6,606 nt of DNA. Source: Pseudomonadota bacterium. Lineage in GTDB: Bacteria > Pseudomonadota > Alphaproteobacteria > Rhizobiales > Hyphomicrobiaceae. The notes below the pieces were generated by a model. The model saw only the letters and a program-made list of their open reading frames with translations. It was not told the origin of the DNA and made no database searches. Positions 1-5,746 of this stretch are shown in pieces (position 1 is the stretch's first letter; each line of letters begins with the position of its first letter). The translations under genes were made by a program, and so were the position numbers. The stretch spans positions 1 through 6,606 of the forward strand of contig JAEYYQ010000119.1 in assembly GCA_023428365.1 (NCBI GenBank). The letters are read 5' to 3'.

Positions 1-15
1 GAAAGCCCATCATTC

Positions 16-513
16 ATGGCCTCCGATGTCGAAGTCCGGCAACCCCGGCCCGATGACCTTCCGCAAATCTTCGACTTGCATGCACGCGTTTTCGGCCCGG
101 GTCGCTTTACCCGTACGGCCTACCGCATCCGCGAAGGAACGCCGCTGATCTCGCCGTACTGCCTTCTGGCCAGGATCGACGGCGCGCTGGTGGCTGCGAT
201 CCGGTTCACTAACGTCACAATCGGCGGGCAAGACAAAGCGTTGCTGCTCGGCCCTCTGGCCGTCGAGCCGCAATGGGCGGGCCAGGGTTATGGCCGACGC
301 CTCATCGCCTCAGGATTGGCGATGGCGAAAGCCGACGGCGTCCGCTTGTCCGTCCTCGTCGGTGATATGGCCTACTATCAGCGTTTCGGCTTCGTCCGCG
401 TGCCGCCTGGGCAGATTCGTCTTCCTGGTCCCGCGGACCCGGCACGAATTCTCGTCTGCGAGCTGGATCCCGGCGCGCTGACCAGTTTTCGAGGTCTGGT
501 CAGCGCCGCCTGA
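16..513 (+). CDS. GNAT-family N-acetyltransferase (YhbS-like)
   Basis: This 165-aa protein has the length and layout of a single-domain GNAT enzyme, which moves an acetyl group from acetyl-CoA to an amine. The acceptor cannot be read from sequence. Residues 78-97 form the acetyl-CoA pyrophosphate-binding motif A: a beta strand (LGPLAV) followed by Q-G-Y-G-R at 90-94, matching Q/R-x-x-G-x-G/A. Residues 120-126 (YYQRFGF) are the typical motif B that closes the fold, and the later tail with a PGQIRLPGP stretch is common in YhbS-like members. The ATG at 16 is chosen because the family core begins about six residues later. The reading frame stays open to the window edge, so a start further upstream cannot be excluded. 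The stop codon abuts that of the convergent purA, and the last codons carry a perfect inverted repeat. Cytoplasmic; nothing links it functionally to purA. Confidence 0.85.
   Translation: MASDVEVRQPRPDDLPQIFDLHARVFGPGRFTRTAYRIREGTPLISPYCLLARIDGALVAAIRFTNVTIGGQDKALLLGPLAVEPQWAGQGYGRRLIASGLAMAKADGVRLSVLVGDMAYYQRFGFVRVPPGQIRLPGPADPARILVCELDPGALTSFRGLVSAA
475..506 (-). terminator. Perfect 11-bp inverted repeat, possible transcript end of purA
   Basis: Bases 475-485 (GCGCTGACCAG) and 496-506 (CTGGTCAGCGC) are exact reverse complements around a 10-nt loop. The element lies inside codons 154-164 of the acetyltransferase gene. On the minus strand it begins 7 nt after the purA stop codon, where an intrinsic terminator would be expected. 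Neither strand has a U-tract after the stem, so it is not a textbook rho-independent terminator. It may act as a 3'-end stabilising hairpin, a bidirectional pause or terminator without U-run, or only be a chance consequence of coding. The stem is directly seen; the role is inferred. Confidence 0.4.
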
Positions 514-1806
514 TCAATCCGCGAAGGGATCACGCATCAGGATCGTGTCGTCGCGCTCCGGGCTCGTAGACAGCAGCGTCACCGGGCACTCGATCAGTTC
601 TTCGATGGTGCGAACATACTTGACGGCCTGGGCCGGCAGCTCCGCCCAGGAGCGAGCGCCGCGCGTCGACTCTGACCATCCCTCGAACGTTTCGTAGATC
701 GGCTGAACGCGGGCCTGCGCATTGTGGCCAGCAGGCAGGCGGTCGATCCGCTCGCCATCGAGCATGTAGCCGGTGCAGACTTTCAACTCGTCGAAACCGT
801 CGAGAACGTCGAGCTTCGTCAGCGCGATGCCATCGATGCCGGACACCTTCGTCACCTGTCGGACAAGGCAGGCATCGAACCAGCCGCAACGCCGTTTGCG
901 CCCGGTCACAGTCCCGAATTCATGGCCACGGCGACCGATTTCATCACCAAGTTCGTCGGTCAGTTCAGTCGGAAACGGTCCAGATCCGACGCGCGTGGTG
1001 TACGCCTTCGCGATCCCGAGCACGTAACCGATCGATCCTGGTCCGACGCCGGAGCCGGTCGCCGCCTGCGCCGCGACGGTGTTCGATGACGTCACGAATG
1101 GATAGGTTCCGTGGTCGATATCCAGCAGCGTGCCCTGCGCGCCCTCGAACAGGATGCGCTTTCCCGCTTTGCGCTTTTGATCGAGCAGTTCCCACGTGAC
1201 ATCCATGTAGGGCAAGATTTTCGGCGCAATCAGCGTCAATTCGGCGAGCAGTGCTTCTTTGGAAATCTCCGGCTGGCCAAGGCCTTTGCGCAGCGCATTG
1301 TGGTGAACCAGAATGCGATCGACCTTGGCACCCAGGGTATCGAGGTTCTTGAGATCCTGGACGCGGATCGCACGACGCCCAACCTTGTCTTCATAGGCAG
1401 GCCCGATGCCGCGACCGGTCGTCCCGATGCGTCCATCGCCGGCCGCGCCCTCGCGAATCTGGTCCAATTCCCGGTGCAACGGCAGGATCAGCGTGGCGTT
1501 TTCCGCGACGCGCAGGTTCTCGCGCGACACGGACACGCCCTGGGCTTTCAACCGCTCGATCTCTTCGGCCAGCGCCCACGGATCGACGACCACGCCGTTG
1601 CCGATCACACCAAGCTTGCCCGGACGTACGACACCCGACGGCAGCAGCGACAGCTTGTAGGTCTGCCCCCCGATGACCAGCGTATGGCCGGCATTATGAC
1701 CGCCCTGGAAGCGTACGACGACGTCAGCTCGTTCCGAGAGCCAGTCAACGATCTTGCCTTTGCCTTCGTCGCCCCATTGGGCGCCGACCACGACGACGTT
1801 CGCCAT
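514..1806 (-). CDS. purA: Adenylosuccinate synthetase
   Basis: PurA joins IMP and aspartate using GTP to give adenylosuccinate, the committed step from IMP to AMP in purine synthesis; it acts in the cytoplasm as a dimer. The 430-aa length is normal for bacteria. Visible signatures, N to C: the glycine-rich GTP/IMP loop W-G-D-E-G-K-G-K at 11-18 with catalytic Asp13; G-H-N-A-G-H at 36-41 with catalytic His41; [11 protein letters not shown] at 128-138; F-E-G-A-Q-G at 220-225; [11 protein letters not shown] at 301-311; the guanine-binding L-T-K-L-D at 329-333; and S-T-S-P-E-R at 413-418. The start is fixed by the [13 protein letters not shown] opening and a purine-rich stretch (GGGAATGGAAG) just upstream. 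A terminator-like hairpin lies 22 nt before the start. The stop abuts that of the convergent acetyltransferase gene. Identity is essentially certain. Confidence 0.98.
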   Translation of the reverse strand: MANVVVVGAQWGDEGKGKIVDWLSERADVVVRFQGGHNAGHTLVIGGQTYKLSLLPSGVVRPGKLGVIGNGVVVDPWALAEEIERLKAQGVSVSRENLRVAENATLILPLHRELDQIREGAAGDGRIGTTGRGIGPAYEDKVGRRAIRVQDLKNLDTLGAKVDRILVHHNALRKGLGQPEISKEALLAELTLIAPKILPYMDVTWELLDQKRKAGKRILFEGAQGTLLDIDHGTYPFVTSSNTVAAQAATGSGVGPGSIGYVLGIAKAYTTRVGSGPFPTELTDELGDEIGRRGHEFGTVTGRKRRCGWFDACLVRQVTKVSGIDGIALTKLDVLDGFDELKVCTGYMLDGERIDRLPAGHNAQARVQPIYETFEGWSESTRGARSWAELPAQAVKYVRTIEELIECPVTLLSTSPERDDTILMRDPFAD

Positions 1807-1821
1807 CTTCCATTCCCGCTC

Positions 1822-1851
1822 AAAAATCGACCCCGGCTACGCACCGGGGTC
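1822..1851 (-). terminator. Intrinsic terminator or attenuator hairpin in the purA leader
   Basis: On the minus strand, GACCCCGG (1851-1844), a 7-nt loop and CCGGGGTC (1836-1829) form a perfect 8-bp GC-rich stem followed by GATTTTT (1828-1822), a standard rho-independent layout. It faces the same way as the SDR gene, which ends 77 nt upstream, and purA, which starts 22 nt (counted from the stem end) downstream. It may end the SDR transcript. Because little room remains for a promoter between hairpin and purA start, transcripts reaching purA probably read through or begin close to it, so attenuation of purA is a second reading. Confidence 0.7.
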
Positions 1852-1928
1852 CGTCAGCGAAACACTATCATCATTGACCCGCAGCACCACCCGCCTGCGA
1901 CGAGGGGATGCGGGTAAAGCCCCGGAAA

Positions 1929-2687
1929 TTATCCGCGGCCGACGAACGGCATCTTGGTCGCCATGATCGTCATGAACTGGACGTTGGCATCGAGCGGCAG
2001 ACCGGCCATGTAGGCCACAGCCTTGCCGACATGCTCGACATCCATCACGGCTTCAGGCGCCGTGGTGCCGTTGGCCTGAGGCACACCGGCCTTCATGCGA
2101 CCGCCCATGGCGGTGTCCGCATTGCCGACGTCGATCTGGCTGCAGGCGATATCGTTCTTGCGGCCATCCAGCGAAATGCACTTCGTCAGGCCGGTGATGG
2201 CATGCTTTGTGGACGTATAGGCCACCGAATTCGGACGCGGGGCGTGCGCCGAGATCGAGCCGTTGTTAATGATGCGGCCGCCCTTGGGCGTCTGGTTCTT
2301 CATGATACGGATCGCCTCCTGCGCGCACAGGAACGAACCGGTGAGGTTAACGTCGACCACCTGCTTCCATTGCTCGACGCTCAGATCCTCCATCGGTATC
2401 GCGGGCGCGCCCATGCCGGCGTTGTTGAACAGTACGTCGAGACGGCCGAATTCCTTCACCGCAGCCTCGAAGCAGGCTTTGATCGACGCCGCATCAGACA
2501 CATCGGTCGCGACCGCCAGCATATGTCCGCCGCCGGGCTGGGCCAGTGCAGCGGTCTTATCCAGTTCCTCCTTGCGGCGGCCGGCCAGGACCACATCGTA
2601 ACCATCGCGCTGCAGCGCGAGTGCCGCCGACCGGCCAATACCGCTGCCCGCCCCGGTGACTAGGGCGACCTTATTCGTGCTCGTCAT
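1929..2687 (-). CDS. Classical short-chain dehydrogenase/reductase
   Basis: A 252-aa NAD(P)H-dependent oxidoreductase of the classical SDR fold, of usual length. The cofactor loop T-G-A-G-S-G-I-G is at 11-18. R37-R38 after the second beta strand suggests NADP(H) preference. T-D-V at 61-63 contacts the adenine, N-N-A-G is at 88-91 and the structural Asn is N114. The catalytic Ser144-Tyr157-Lys161 has the standard spacing (Y-T-S-T-K at 157-161). The substrate cannot be read from sequence. The start ATG has an AGAGG Shine-Dalgarno about 10 nt upstream. It lies 97 nt downstream of luxI on the same strand with no convincing terminator between, so it could be transcribed with the quorum-sensing genes; a terminator-like hairpin lies after it. 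An SDR in this position might oxidise or reduce an acyl-homoserine lactone or its precursor, but that is conjecture; most SDRs are unrelated metabolic enzymes. Confidence 0.92.
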   Translation of the reverse strand: MTSTNKVALVTGAGSGIGRSAALALQRDGYDVVLAGRRKEELDKTAALAQPGGGHMLAVATDVSDAASIKACFEAAVKEFGRLDVLFNNAGMGAPAIPMEDLSVEQWKQVVDVNLTGSFLCAQEAIRIMKNQTPKGGRIINNGSISAHAPRPNSVAYTSTKHAITGLTKCISLDGRKNDIACSQIDVGNADTAMGGRMKAGVPQANGTTAPEAVMDVEHVGKAVAYMAGLPLDANVQFMTIMATKMPFVGRG

Positions 2688-2784
2688 GACTGGCGTTCCT
2701 CTTTGCGCATACCCTTTGCCAGGGCCTGAACTTAGCGCCTACTGCAGAAAAGGCGACCCGTCCAGTATTTGCACTCCGCCGTCA

Positions 2785-3546
2785 TCAGCACAGATGATTG
2801 AAGACAGGCGCCGGTGAGATGATCGGACGGGTAATTCCGTGCCTGACCAGCAGCGGGTCGGTTATTCCGCAAATGGCACGCGTCTGCGTGAGGGCAACCT
2901 CGGACACATCCAACATCACCACCACACATGAGACACCGCACCAGGTGAGCGGAAGTCCCAGCGGCTGGGGGTTCCAGCCAAGCTCAAGATACGCCGGCAG
3001 AAGCGCAACCGGCAGCAGGATCGTCAATTGCTCAATGTTTTCGGACAAACAGAACTCCTGCACTCCGATACGAATGAGCGTGATGAGTGTGTTGATGGCT
3101 TGCCCACCGCGCCTGTCTGACGCGACCACACAGCGTGAAAAATGATAGACGGAGGGAGAGCGGGGAAAATCATAGACACCGCTAAGTCCCGGGAATTCTT
3201 TCAACGGTGTCACCCGCGCAGTTGGCAACAGCCGAGCGCATCCGACCAGGCGGTCGTCGTTTTCTTCGATCACCAGCAGATAGATCGCATCGTGCGTATC
3301 GTAAACGTCGATCTCGCGACCGTCGGGGCTCCTAAACGTCTCCCAGCCTCGTTCAGTCACATACACATGATGGCGGAGACGAAAACTGGCCTCGAGGCTC
3401 TCGCGATAGAGGTGTCGGTTCTCGGCAGTCACGAGATGGATCGACGACCGCGGCGCCTTCCACAGCCCGGGATGGCCTTGAAGCGAAACCGTAATCTGTT
3501 CCGGCTCACGGGTCTGCATTTCAGTCTGGCGCCACTGCTGGCCCAT
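2785..3546 (-). CDS. LuxI-family N-acyl-homoserine lactone synthase (BjaI/RpaI-like)
   Basis: LuxI enzymes condense S-adenosylmethionine with an acyl donor to make a diffusible homoserine lactone signal. The family core begins near residue 36. Conserved positions seen: R58 and Y62 (usual R-xxx-F), W68, the E78-x-D80-xx-D83 triad in D-G-R-E-I-D-V-Y-D, R105 in A-R-L-L-P-T, and R138. The stretch E-N-R-H-L-Y ... F-R-L-R-H ... E-R-G-W-E-T ... P-D-G-R-E closely resembles, from memory, the Bradyrhizobium BjaI / Rhodopseudomonas RpaI clade, which makes branched or aryl lactones, sometimes from acyl-CoA. Odd points: the near-invariant Glu of W-E-x-S-R is His135 (Y-H-F-S-R), and the N-terminus is about 35 residues longer than usual. 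Neither Met1 (3546) nor Met10 (3519) has a strong Shine-Dalgarno, so the start is uncertain. luxR ends 37 nt upstream on the same strand, so the two are probably cotranscribed. Family sure; product and activity not. Confidence 0.88.
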   Translation of the reverse strand: MGQQWRQTEMQTREPEQITVSLQGHPGLWKAPRSSIHLVTAENRHLYRESLEASFRLRHHVYVTERGWETFRSPDGREIDVYDTHDAIYLLVIEENDDRLVGCARLLPTARVTPLKEFPGLSGVYDFPRSPSVYHFSRCVVASDRRGGQAINTLITLIRIGVQEFCLSENIEQLTILLPVALLPAYLELGWNPQPLGLPLTWCGVSCVVVMLDVSEVALTQTRAICGITDPLLVRHGITRPIISPAPVFNHLC

Positions 3547-3583
3547 TGTGACCGATCCATTTCTGGCCGCGATGTGAGCAGCG

Positions 3584-4330
3584 TTATGGGTCTATCTCGC
3601 CCCGCATGAAGGCCAGGCAGCCAGCCTCCATGATGTTTCTAGCGCCAAACCGCGCGCACACGGTGTGGGAAATCTCACACATCTCGCTGGCAGCAAAGCG
3701 GAGCGGAAAACGGCGAGAACCGGACCGGTTCTCAAACACTGCGTACCGCAACATGTCCCGCTGCGGTTCTGTCAGGCTGTCCGGCAAGCTCATCTGACGG
3801 ATCGCGGCGCGCCGTCTCCAGATCGCGTAATGTGCGAAAACCGACATCATATGCAATCCGCGGCGGTCTCCGGCATCCAGCCGTGTCCGCCGCCCCGAAA
3901 GGCTAATTGCGCTCTGATCGGCGTCGATGCCAATCACCGGCACGACGAAGCCATCTTCCAGCCCGAACTCTGCAGCCTCTTTCATCACGCGCTGTTCGCG
4001 AGACGTGAGCGTGCGATCCCAGGTTGCCTCGGACCAGACAAAAGGCTCCGCCGTTCCTCGCGCATAGCGGACCAATGGATCATCGCGATAGAGGGCCGCA
4101 AGGTAGCGGTCGCGAAATCCACTTGGCCACGTTGCCACTAATTTCGCAGGGCGCCCCGAACTCGGCAGGTCACACACCGCCATGTTTTCGAAGCCGAGGT
4201 TCCGCGCGCGCCTCAAAAGAAGATCACAAATAGCCGTGTCGTCGTCCAACTCGACGACCTGCTCAATGAATTCCAGGGCGACCTTGGTGAATTCCCCTGT
4301 CACGCGGTCCTCCGGCGTTTTGAACGACAT
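3584..4330 (-). CDS. LuxR-family autoinducer-binding regulator with divergent DNA-binding domain
   Basis: LuxR proteins bind an acyl-homoserine lactone in an N-terminal domain and DNA through a C-terminal helix-turn-helix. The 248-aa length is normal. Pocket residues are kept: F72 (usually Trp), Y76, D84-P85, W99 in P-F-V-W-S and G127 in E-D-G-F-V-V-P-V, so ligand binding is likely. The C-terminal segment 186-246 starts correctly (L-T-E-P-Q-R-D-M-L-R) and ends plausibly (F-G-A-R-N ... M-R-G-E-I), and its length matches the family. The middle lacks the usual G-K-S-xx-E-I-A-xx-L-xx-S-xx-T-V signature and reads R-R-F-P-L-R-F-A-A-S-E-M-C-E-I instead. The neighbouring reading frames hit stops and do not restore the motif, so this is not a simple frameshift. 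It lies immediately upstream of luxI and is its natural partner. No clear Shine-Dalgarno precedes the ATG. Family sure; DNA binding doubtful. Confidence 0.88.
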   Translation of the reverse strand: MSFKTPEDRVTGEFTKVALEFIEQVVELDDDTAICDLLLRRARNLGFENMAVCDLPSSGRPAKLVATWPSGFRDRYLAALYRDDPLVRYARGTAEPFVWSEATWDRTLTSREQRVMKEAAEFGLEDGFVVPVIGIDADQSAISLSGRRTRLDAGDRRGLHMMSVFAHYAIWRRRAAIRQMSLPDSLTEPQRDMLRYAVFENRSGSRRFPLRFAASEMCEISHTVCARFGARNIMEAGCLAFMRGEIDP

Positions 4331-4351
4331 TAACTAGAGGCACTTATGAGC

Positions 4352-4363
4352 ACAACTCGTTGT
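4352..4363. promoter_or_regulatory. Dyad ACAAC-TC-GTTGT upstream of luxR
   Basis: A perfect 5-2-5 inverted repeat sits 21 nt upstream of the luxR start. A TTGACT hexamer (minus strand, 4378-4373) just upstream could be a -35 element, but no good -10 follows at 17 nt. The position fits an autoregulatory operator; the dyad is shorter than the usual 18-20 bp lux box, so the assignment is tentative. Confidence 0.3.
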
Positions 4364-4408
4364 TGAAGCGGAAGTCAATGATGTCACTTGGCCCTGACGA
4401 CACAATGC

Positions 4409-4430
4409 GCTAACGATTGTTAGCTAATAT
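4409..4430. promoter_or_regulatory. Dyad GCTAAC-GATT-GTTAGC with overlapping -10-like sequence
   Basis: Bases 4409-4414 and 4419-4424 are a perfect 6-bp inverted repeat around GATT, giving a 16-bp dyad in the divergent region between luxR and the secreted-protein gene. TAATAT at 4425-4430 resembles a -10 element and would put a start of transcription about 35 nt before the ATG at 4472; no good -35 is seen at 17 nt. The CT-N10-AG arrangement recalls, but does not match, the CT-N12-AG spacing of a lux box. It could be an operator for either divergent gene. Confidence 0.35.
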
Positions 4431-4471
4431 GGCGTCGACAGAACATGCCTTCGCCCAGCAAGGGGGACTTC

Positions 4472-4834
4472 ATGAGCTACACGAGAGCCCTGCTTCTCGC
4501 GGGTTTCGCCTCTGCATGCGCCTTTTCTTCGATAACTTCCGCCGATGCCGGACCGCGTGAGCGGTACGCGCGGGCGTATGGTCCGATTGAAGGCTACGTA
4601 GTGGCCGAGAGCCGATTCGGTAATGGGAGCGTCACGGGACCGGTACGTCGCGGACGCTATACCTACGAAGTGCAGATGCCAGGGGGCACCTGGATCGAGT
4701 GCCGCCGCCTTTGCTCCGAAACGCTGCGCGTCGAGACCGTCGATTTCTGGGAGAACAAAGGCGGTGGACGCGACCGGATCGACAATGAATGCGGCGTGCT
4801 CGGCTGCCTGACCTGGAGCCGCAGCTTCTGGTGA
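4472..4834 (+). CDS. Small secreted hypothetical protein with four cysteines
   Basis: A 120-aa precursor of unknown function. Residues 1-27 form a Sec-type signal peptide: a short basic start (M-S-Y-T-R), a hydrophobic core (A-L-L-L-A-G-F-A-S-A-C-A-F), and an A-D-A cleavage box before G-P. The mature part, about 92 residues, should be periplasmic or exported. It contains P-G-G-T-W-I-E-C-R-R-L-C-S-E-T-L-R-x-E-T-V-D-F-W, a pattern I recall from uncharacterised Rhizobiales proteins, and a second cysteine pair in E-C-G-V-L-G-C. The two C-x(3-4)-C pairs suggest disulfides. The start at 4472 is chosen over an in-frame ATG at 4445 because AAGGGGGA lies 4 nt upstream and it begins the signal peptide directly. 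It is divergent from luxR, with two dyads between them, so regulation by the quorum-sensing system is possible but unproven. Confidence 0.8.
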   Translation: MSYTRALLLAGFASACAFSSITSADAGPRERYARAYGPIEGYVVAESRFGNGSVTGPVRRGRYTYEVQMPGGTWIECRRLCSETLRVETVDFWENKGGGRDRIDNECGVLGCLTWSRSFW

Positions 4835-4860
4835 GCCGCGCCGTCCTTTAGGCGACAGAA

Positions 4861-4889
4861 TAAAAACCCGGGGCCTTACTGGCCCCGGT
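4861..4889 (-). terminator. Intrinsic terminator of the MBL hydrolase gene, possibly bidirectional
   Basis: CCGGGGCC (4868-4875) and GGCCCCGG (4881-4888) form a perfect 8-bp stem with loop TTACT. On the minus strand the stem is followed by GTTTTTA, a good U-tract, 8 nt after the stop of the MBL gene. On the plus strand it lies 33 nt after the stop of the secreted-protein gene and is followed by a weaker T-rich stretch (TGTCATTTC), so it may serve both convergent genes. Confidence 0.85.
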
Positions 4890-4896
4890 GTCATTT

Positions 4897-5559
4897 CTAG
4901 ACCAGGAACGAGTTGCTGGCCCGCTCGGCGCCAAAACTGCTGGTCGGTCCGTGACCGCAGATGAATACGATGTCATCACCGAGCGGCAGTAACTTGGTTT
5001 TGATTGCGGAAATCAGGGCATCGTGGTCGCCGTAGGGAAAATCGGTACGACCGATCGAGCCCCGGAACAAAACATCTCCCACAAGTGCAAATCGCTGCGC
5101 GGCGTCGAAAAACACGACCGAACCAGGAGAATGTCCGGGGCAATGGAACACGTCGAACCGATGCCCGGCGACATCAACGGTATCGCCGTCATCTAACCAG
5201 CGGTCAGGCACGATCGGTTTCGCGTCGATGCCATACTTGCGGCCCTGGGCTTCGAGATCCTTGAGAAGAAACTCGTCAGCCCGGTGCGGTCCGATCACCT
5301 CGACGCCTAGTGCGCTGCGCAAATCAGCAGCCGCAGCGGCATGATCGATGTGTCCATGAGTCAGCAGAATCTTTTCGACCTGTATCCCGACCTCTTTGAT
5401 CGCCGCCTTGATCTGATCGAGATCTCCACCCGGATCGACAACGACGCCAAGCTTGGTTTCATCATCCCAGACGAGACTGCAATTCTGCTGGAAAGGCGTA
5501 ACCGGGATAATCGCTGCCTTCAGGCTGCGTCGCGCGCCACCACTTGCGTCTGCCGTCAT
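4897..5559 (-). CDS. MBL-fold metallohydrolase, YcbL / glyoxalase II-like
   Basis: A 220-aa metallo-beta-lactamase-fold hydrolase close in length and layout to E. coli YcbL, a single-domain relative of glyoxalase II; family members hydrolyse thioesters such as S-lactoylglutathione, but the substrate here is inferred. The metal ligands are complete: T-H-G-H-I-D-H at 67-73 (H68, H70, D72, H73), H143 in C-P-G-H-S-P-G, D162 in V-G-D-V-L-F and H203 in C-G-H-G-P. Family strings I-P-V-T-P-F-Q-Q-N-C-S at 18-28, P-D-R-W-L at 118-122 and G-R-T-D-F-P-x-G-D-H at 170-179 are also present. The N-terminus is about 11 residues longer than YcbL. AGGAG precedes the ATG with only 3 nt between, and no other start codon lies in frame before the core. 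The ATG overlaps the stop of a short upstream ORF by ATGA. A strong terminator follows. Cytoplasmic. Confidence 0.93.
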   Translation of the reverse strand: MTADASGGARRSLKAAIIPVTPFQQNCSLVWDDETKLGVVVDPGGDLDQIKAAIKEVGIQVEKILLTHGHIDHAAAAADLRSALGVEVIGPHRADEFLLKDLEAQGRKYGIDAKPIVPDRWLDDGDTVDVAGHRFDVFHCPGHSPGSVVFFDAAQRFALVGDVLFRGSIGRTDFPYGDHDALISAIKTKLLPLGDDIVFICGHGPTSSFGAERASNSFLV

Positions 5560-5612
5560 GAGCTCCTGCCGACATTGGTTGCCTGGGTCGCCTCATAGCC
5601 GAGTGATGGCAT
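5556..5612 (-). CDS. Possible 18-aa upstream ORF coupled to the MBL gene
   Basis: An ATG at 5612-5610 opens MPSLGYEATQATNVGRSS and ends in a TGA (5558-5556) that overlaps the MBL start as ATGA, the classic layout for translational coupling. The start is preceded by GGAG with 3 nt spacing. The ten bases GGAGCTCATG are repeated exactly at the MBL start (5566-5557 and 5619-5610). An in-frame ATG nine bases further upstream would add M-E-L. I recognise no peptide family, and an ORF this short can arise by chance, so this is a candidate only. Confidence 0.22.
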   Translation of the reverse strand: MPSLGYEATQATNVGRSS

Positions 5613-5688
5613 GAGCTCCATCCCTTTTTGGGATCGCCGCCATCCTGGATCGCCCAGCCCTGCAGGAATTCAGAACAAACTGACCCAG

Positions 5689-5721
5689 AAAAACAAACAG
5701 AGGGCTTTAGGCCCTCCGTTT
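5689..5721 (-). terminator. Intrinsic terminator of ctrA
   Basis: On the minus strand GAGGGC (5716-5711), loop CTAAA and GCCCTC (5705-5700) form a 6-bp GC-rich stem. It extends past one mismatch by four further pairs (5718-5721 with 5695-5698). The sequence beyond reads GTTTTT (5694-5689), a proper U-tract. It begins 25 nt after the ctrA stop codon and insulates the MBL gene from ctrA transcription. Confidence 0.85.
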
Positions 5722-5746
5722 GAACTCCCCCGAAGCCTGAATTGTT

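Noticed and set aside
1111..1917. Open frame of 268 codons on the plus strand over purA
   Set aside because: It is fully antisense to an unmistakable purA and shows no domain of its own; long antisense frames are expected in GC-rich coding DNA.
1908..2663. Open frame of 251 codons on the plus strand over the SDR
   Set aside because: It is antisense to the SDR, whose motifs are complete; the His/Arg/Gly-rich content is typical of a shadow frame.
2736..2755. Inverted repeat CGCCT-N10-AGGCG between luxI and the SDR as a terminator
   Set aside because: The stem is only 5 bp with a long loop and no U-tract follows on the minus strand.
3600..3790. Frameshift in luxR as the cause of the missing helix-turn-helix consensus
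   Set aside because: The other two minus-strand frames in this stretch give no LuxR-like helix and soon meet stops, and both ends of the domain align in the used frame with the expected length.
4424..4894. Open frame of 156 codons on the minus strand over the secreted-protein gene
   Set aside because: The plus-strand gene has a good Shine-Dalgarno and a signal peptide; the minus-strand frame has neither and also runs through the terminator hairpin.
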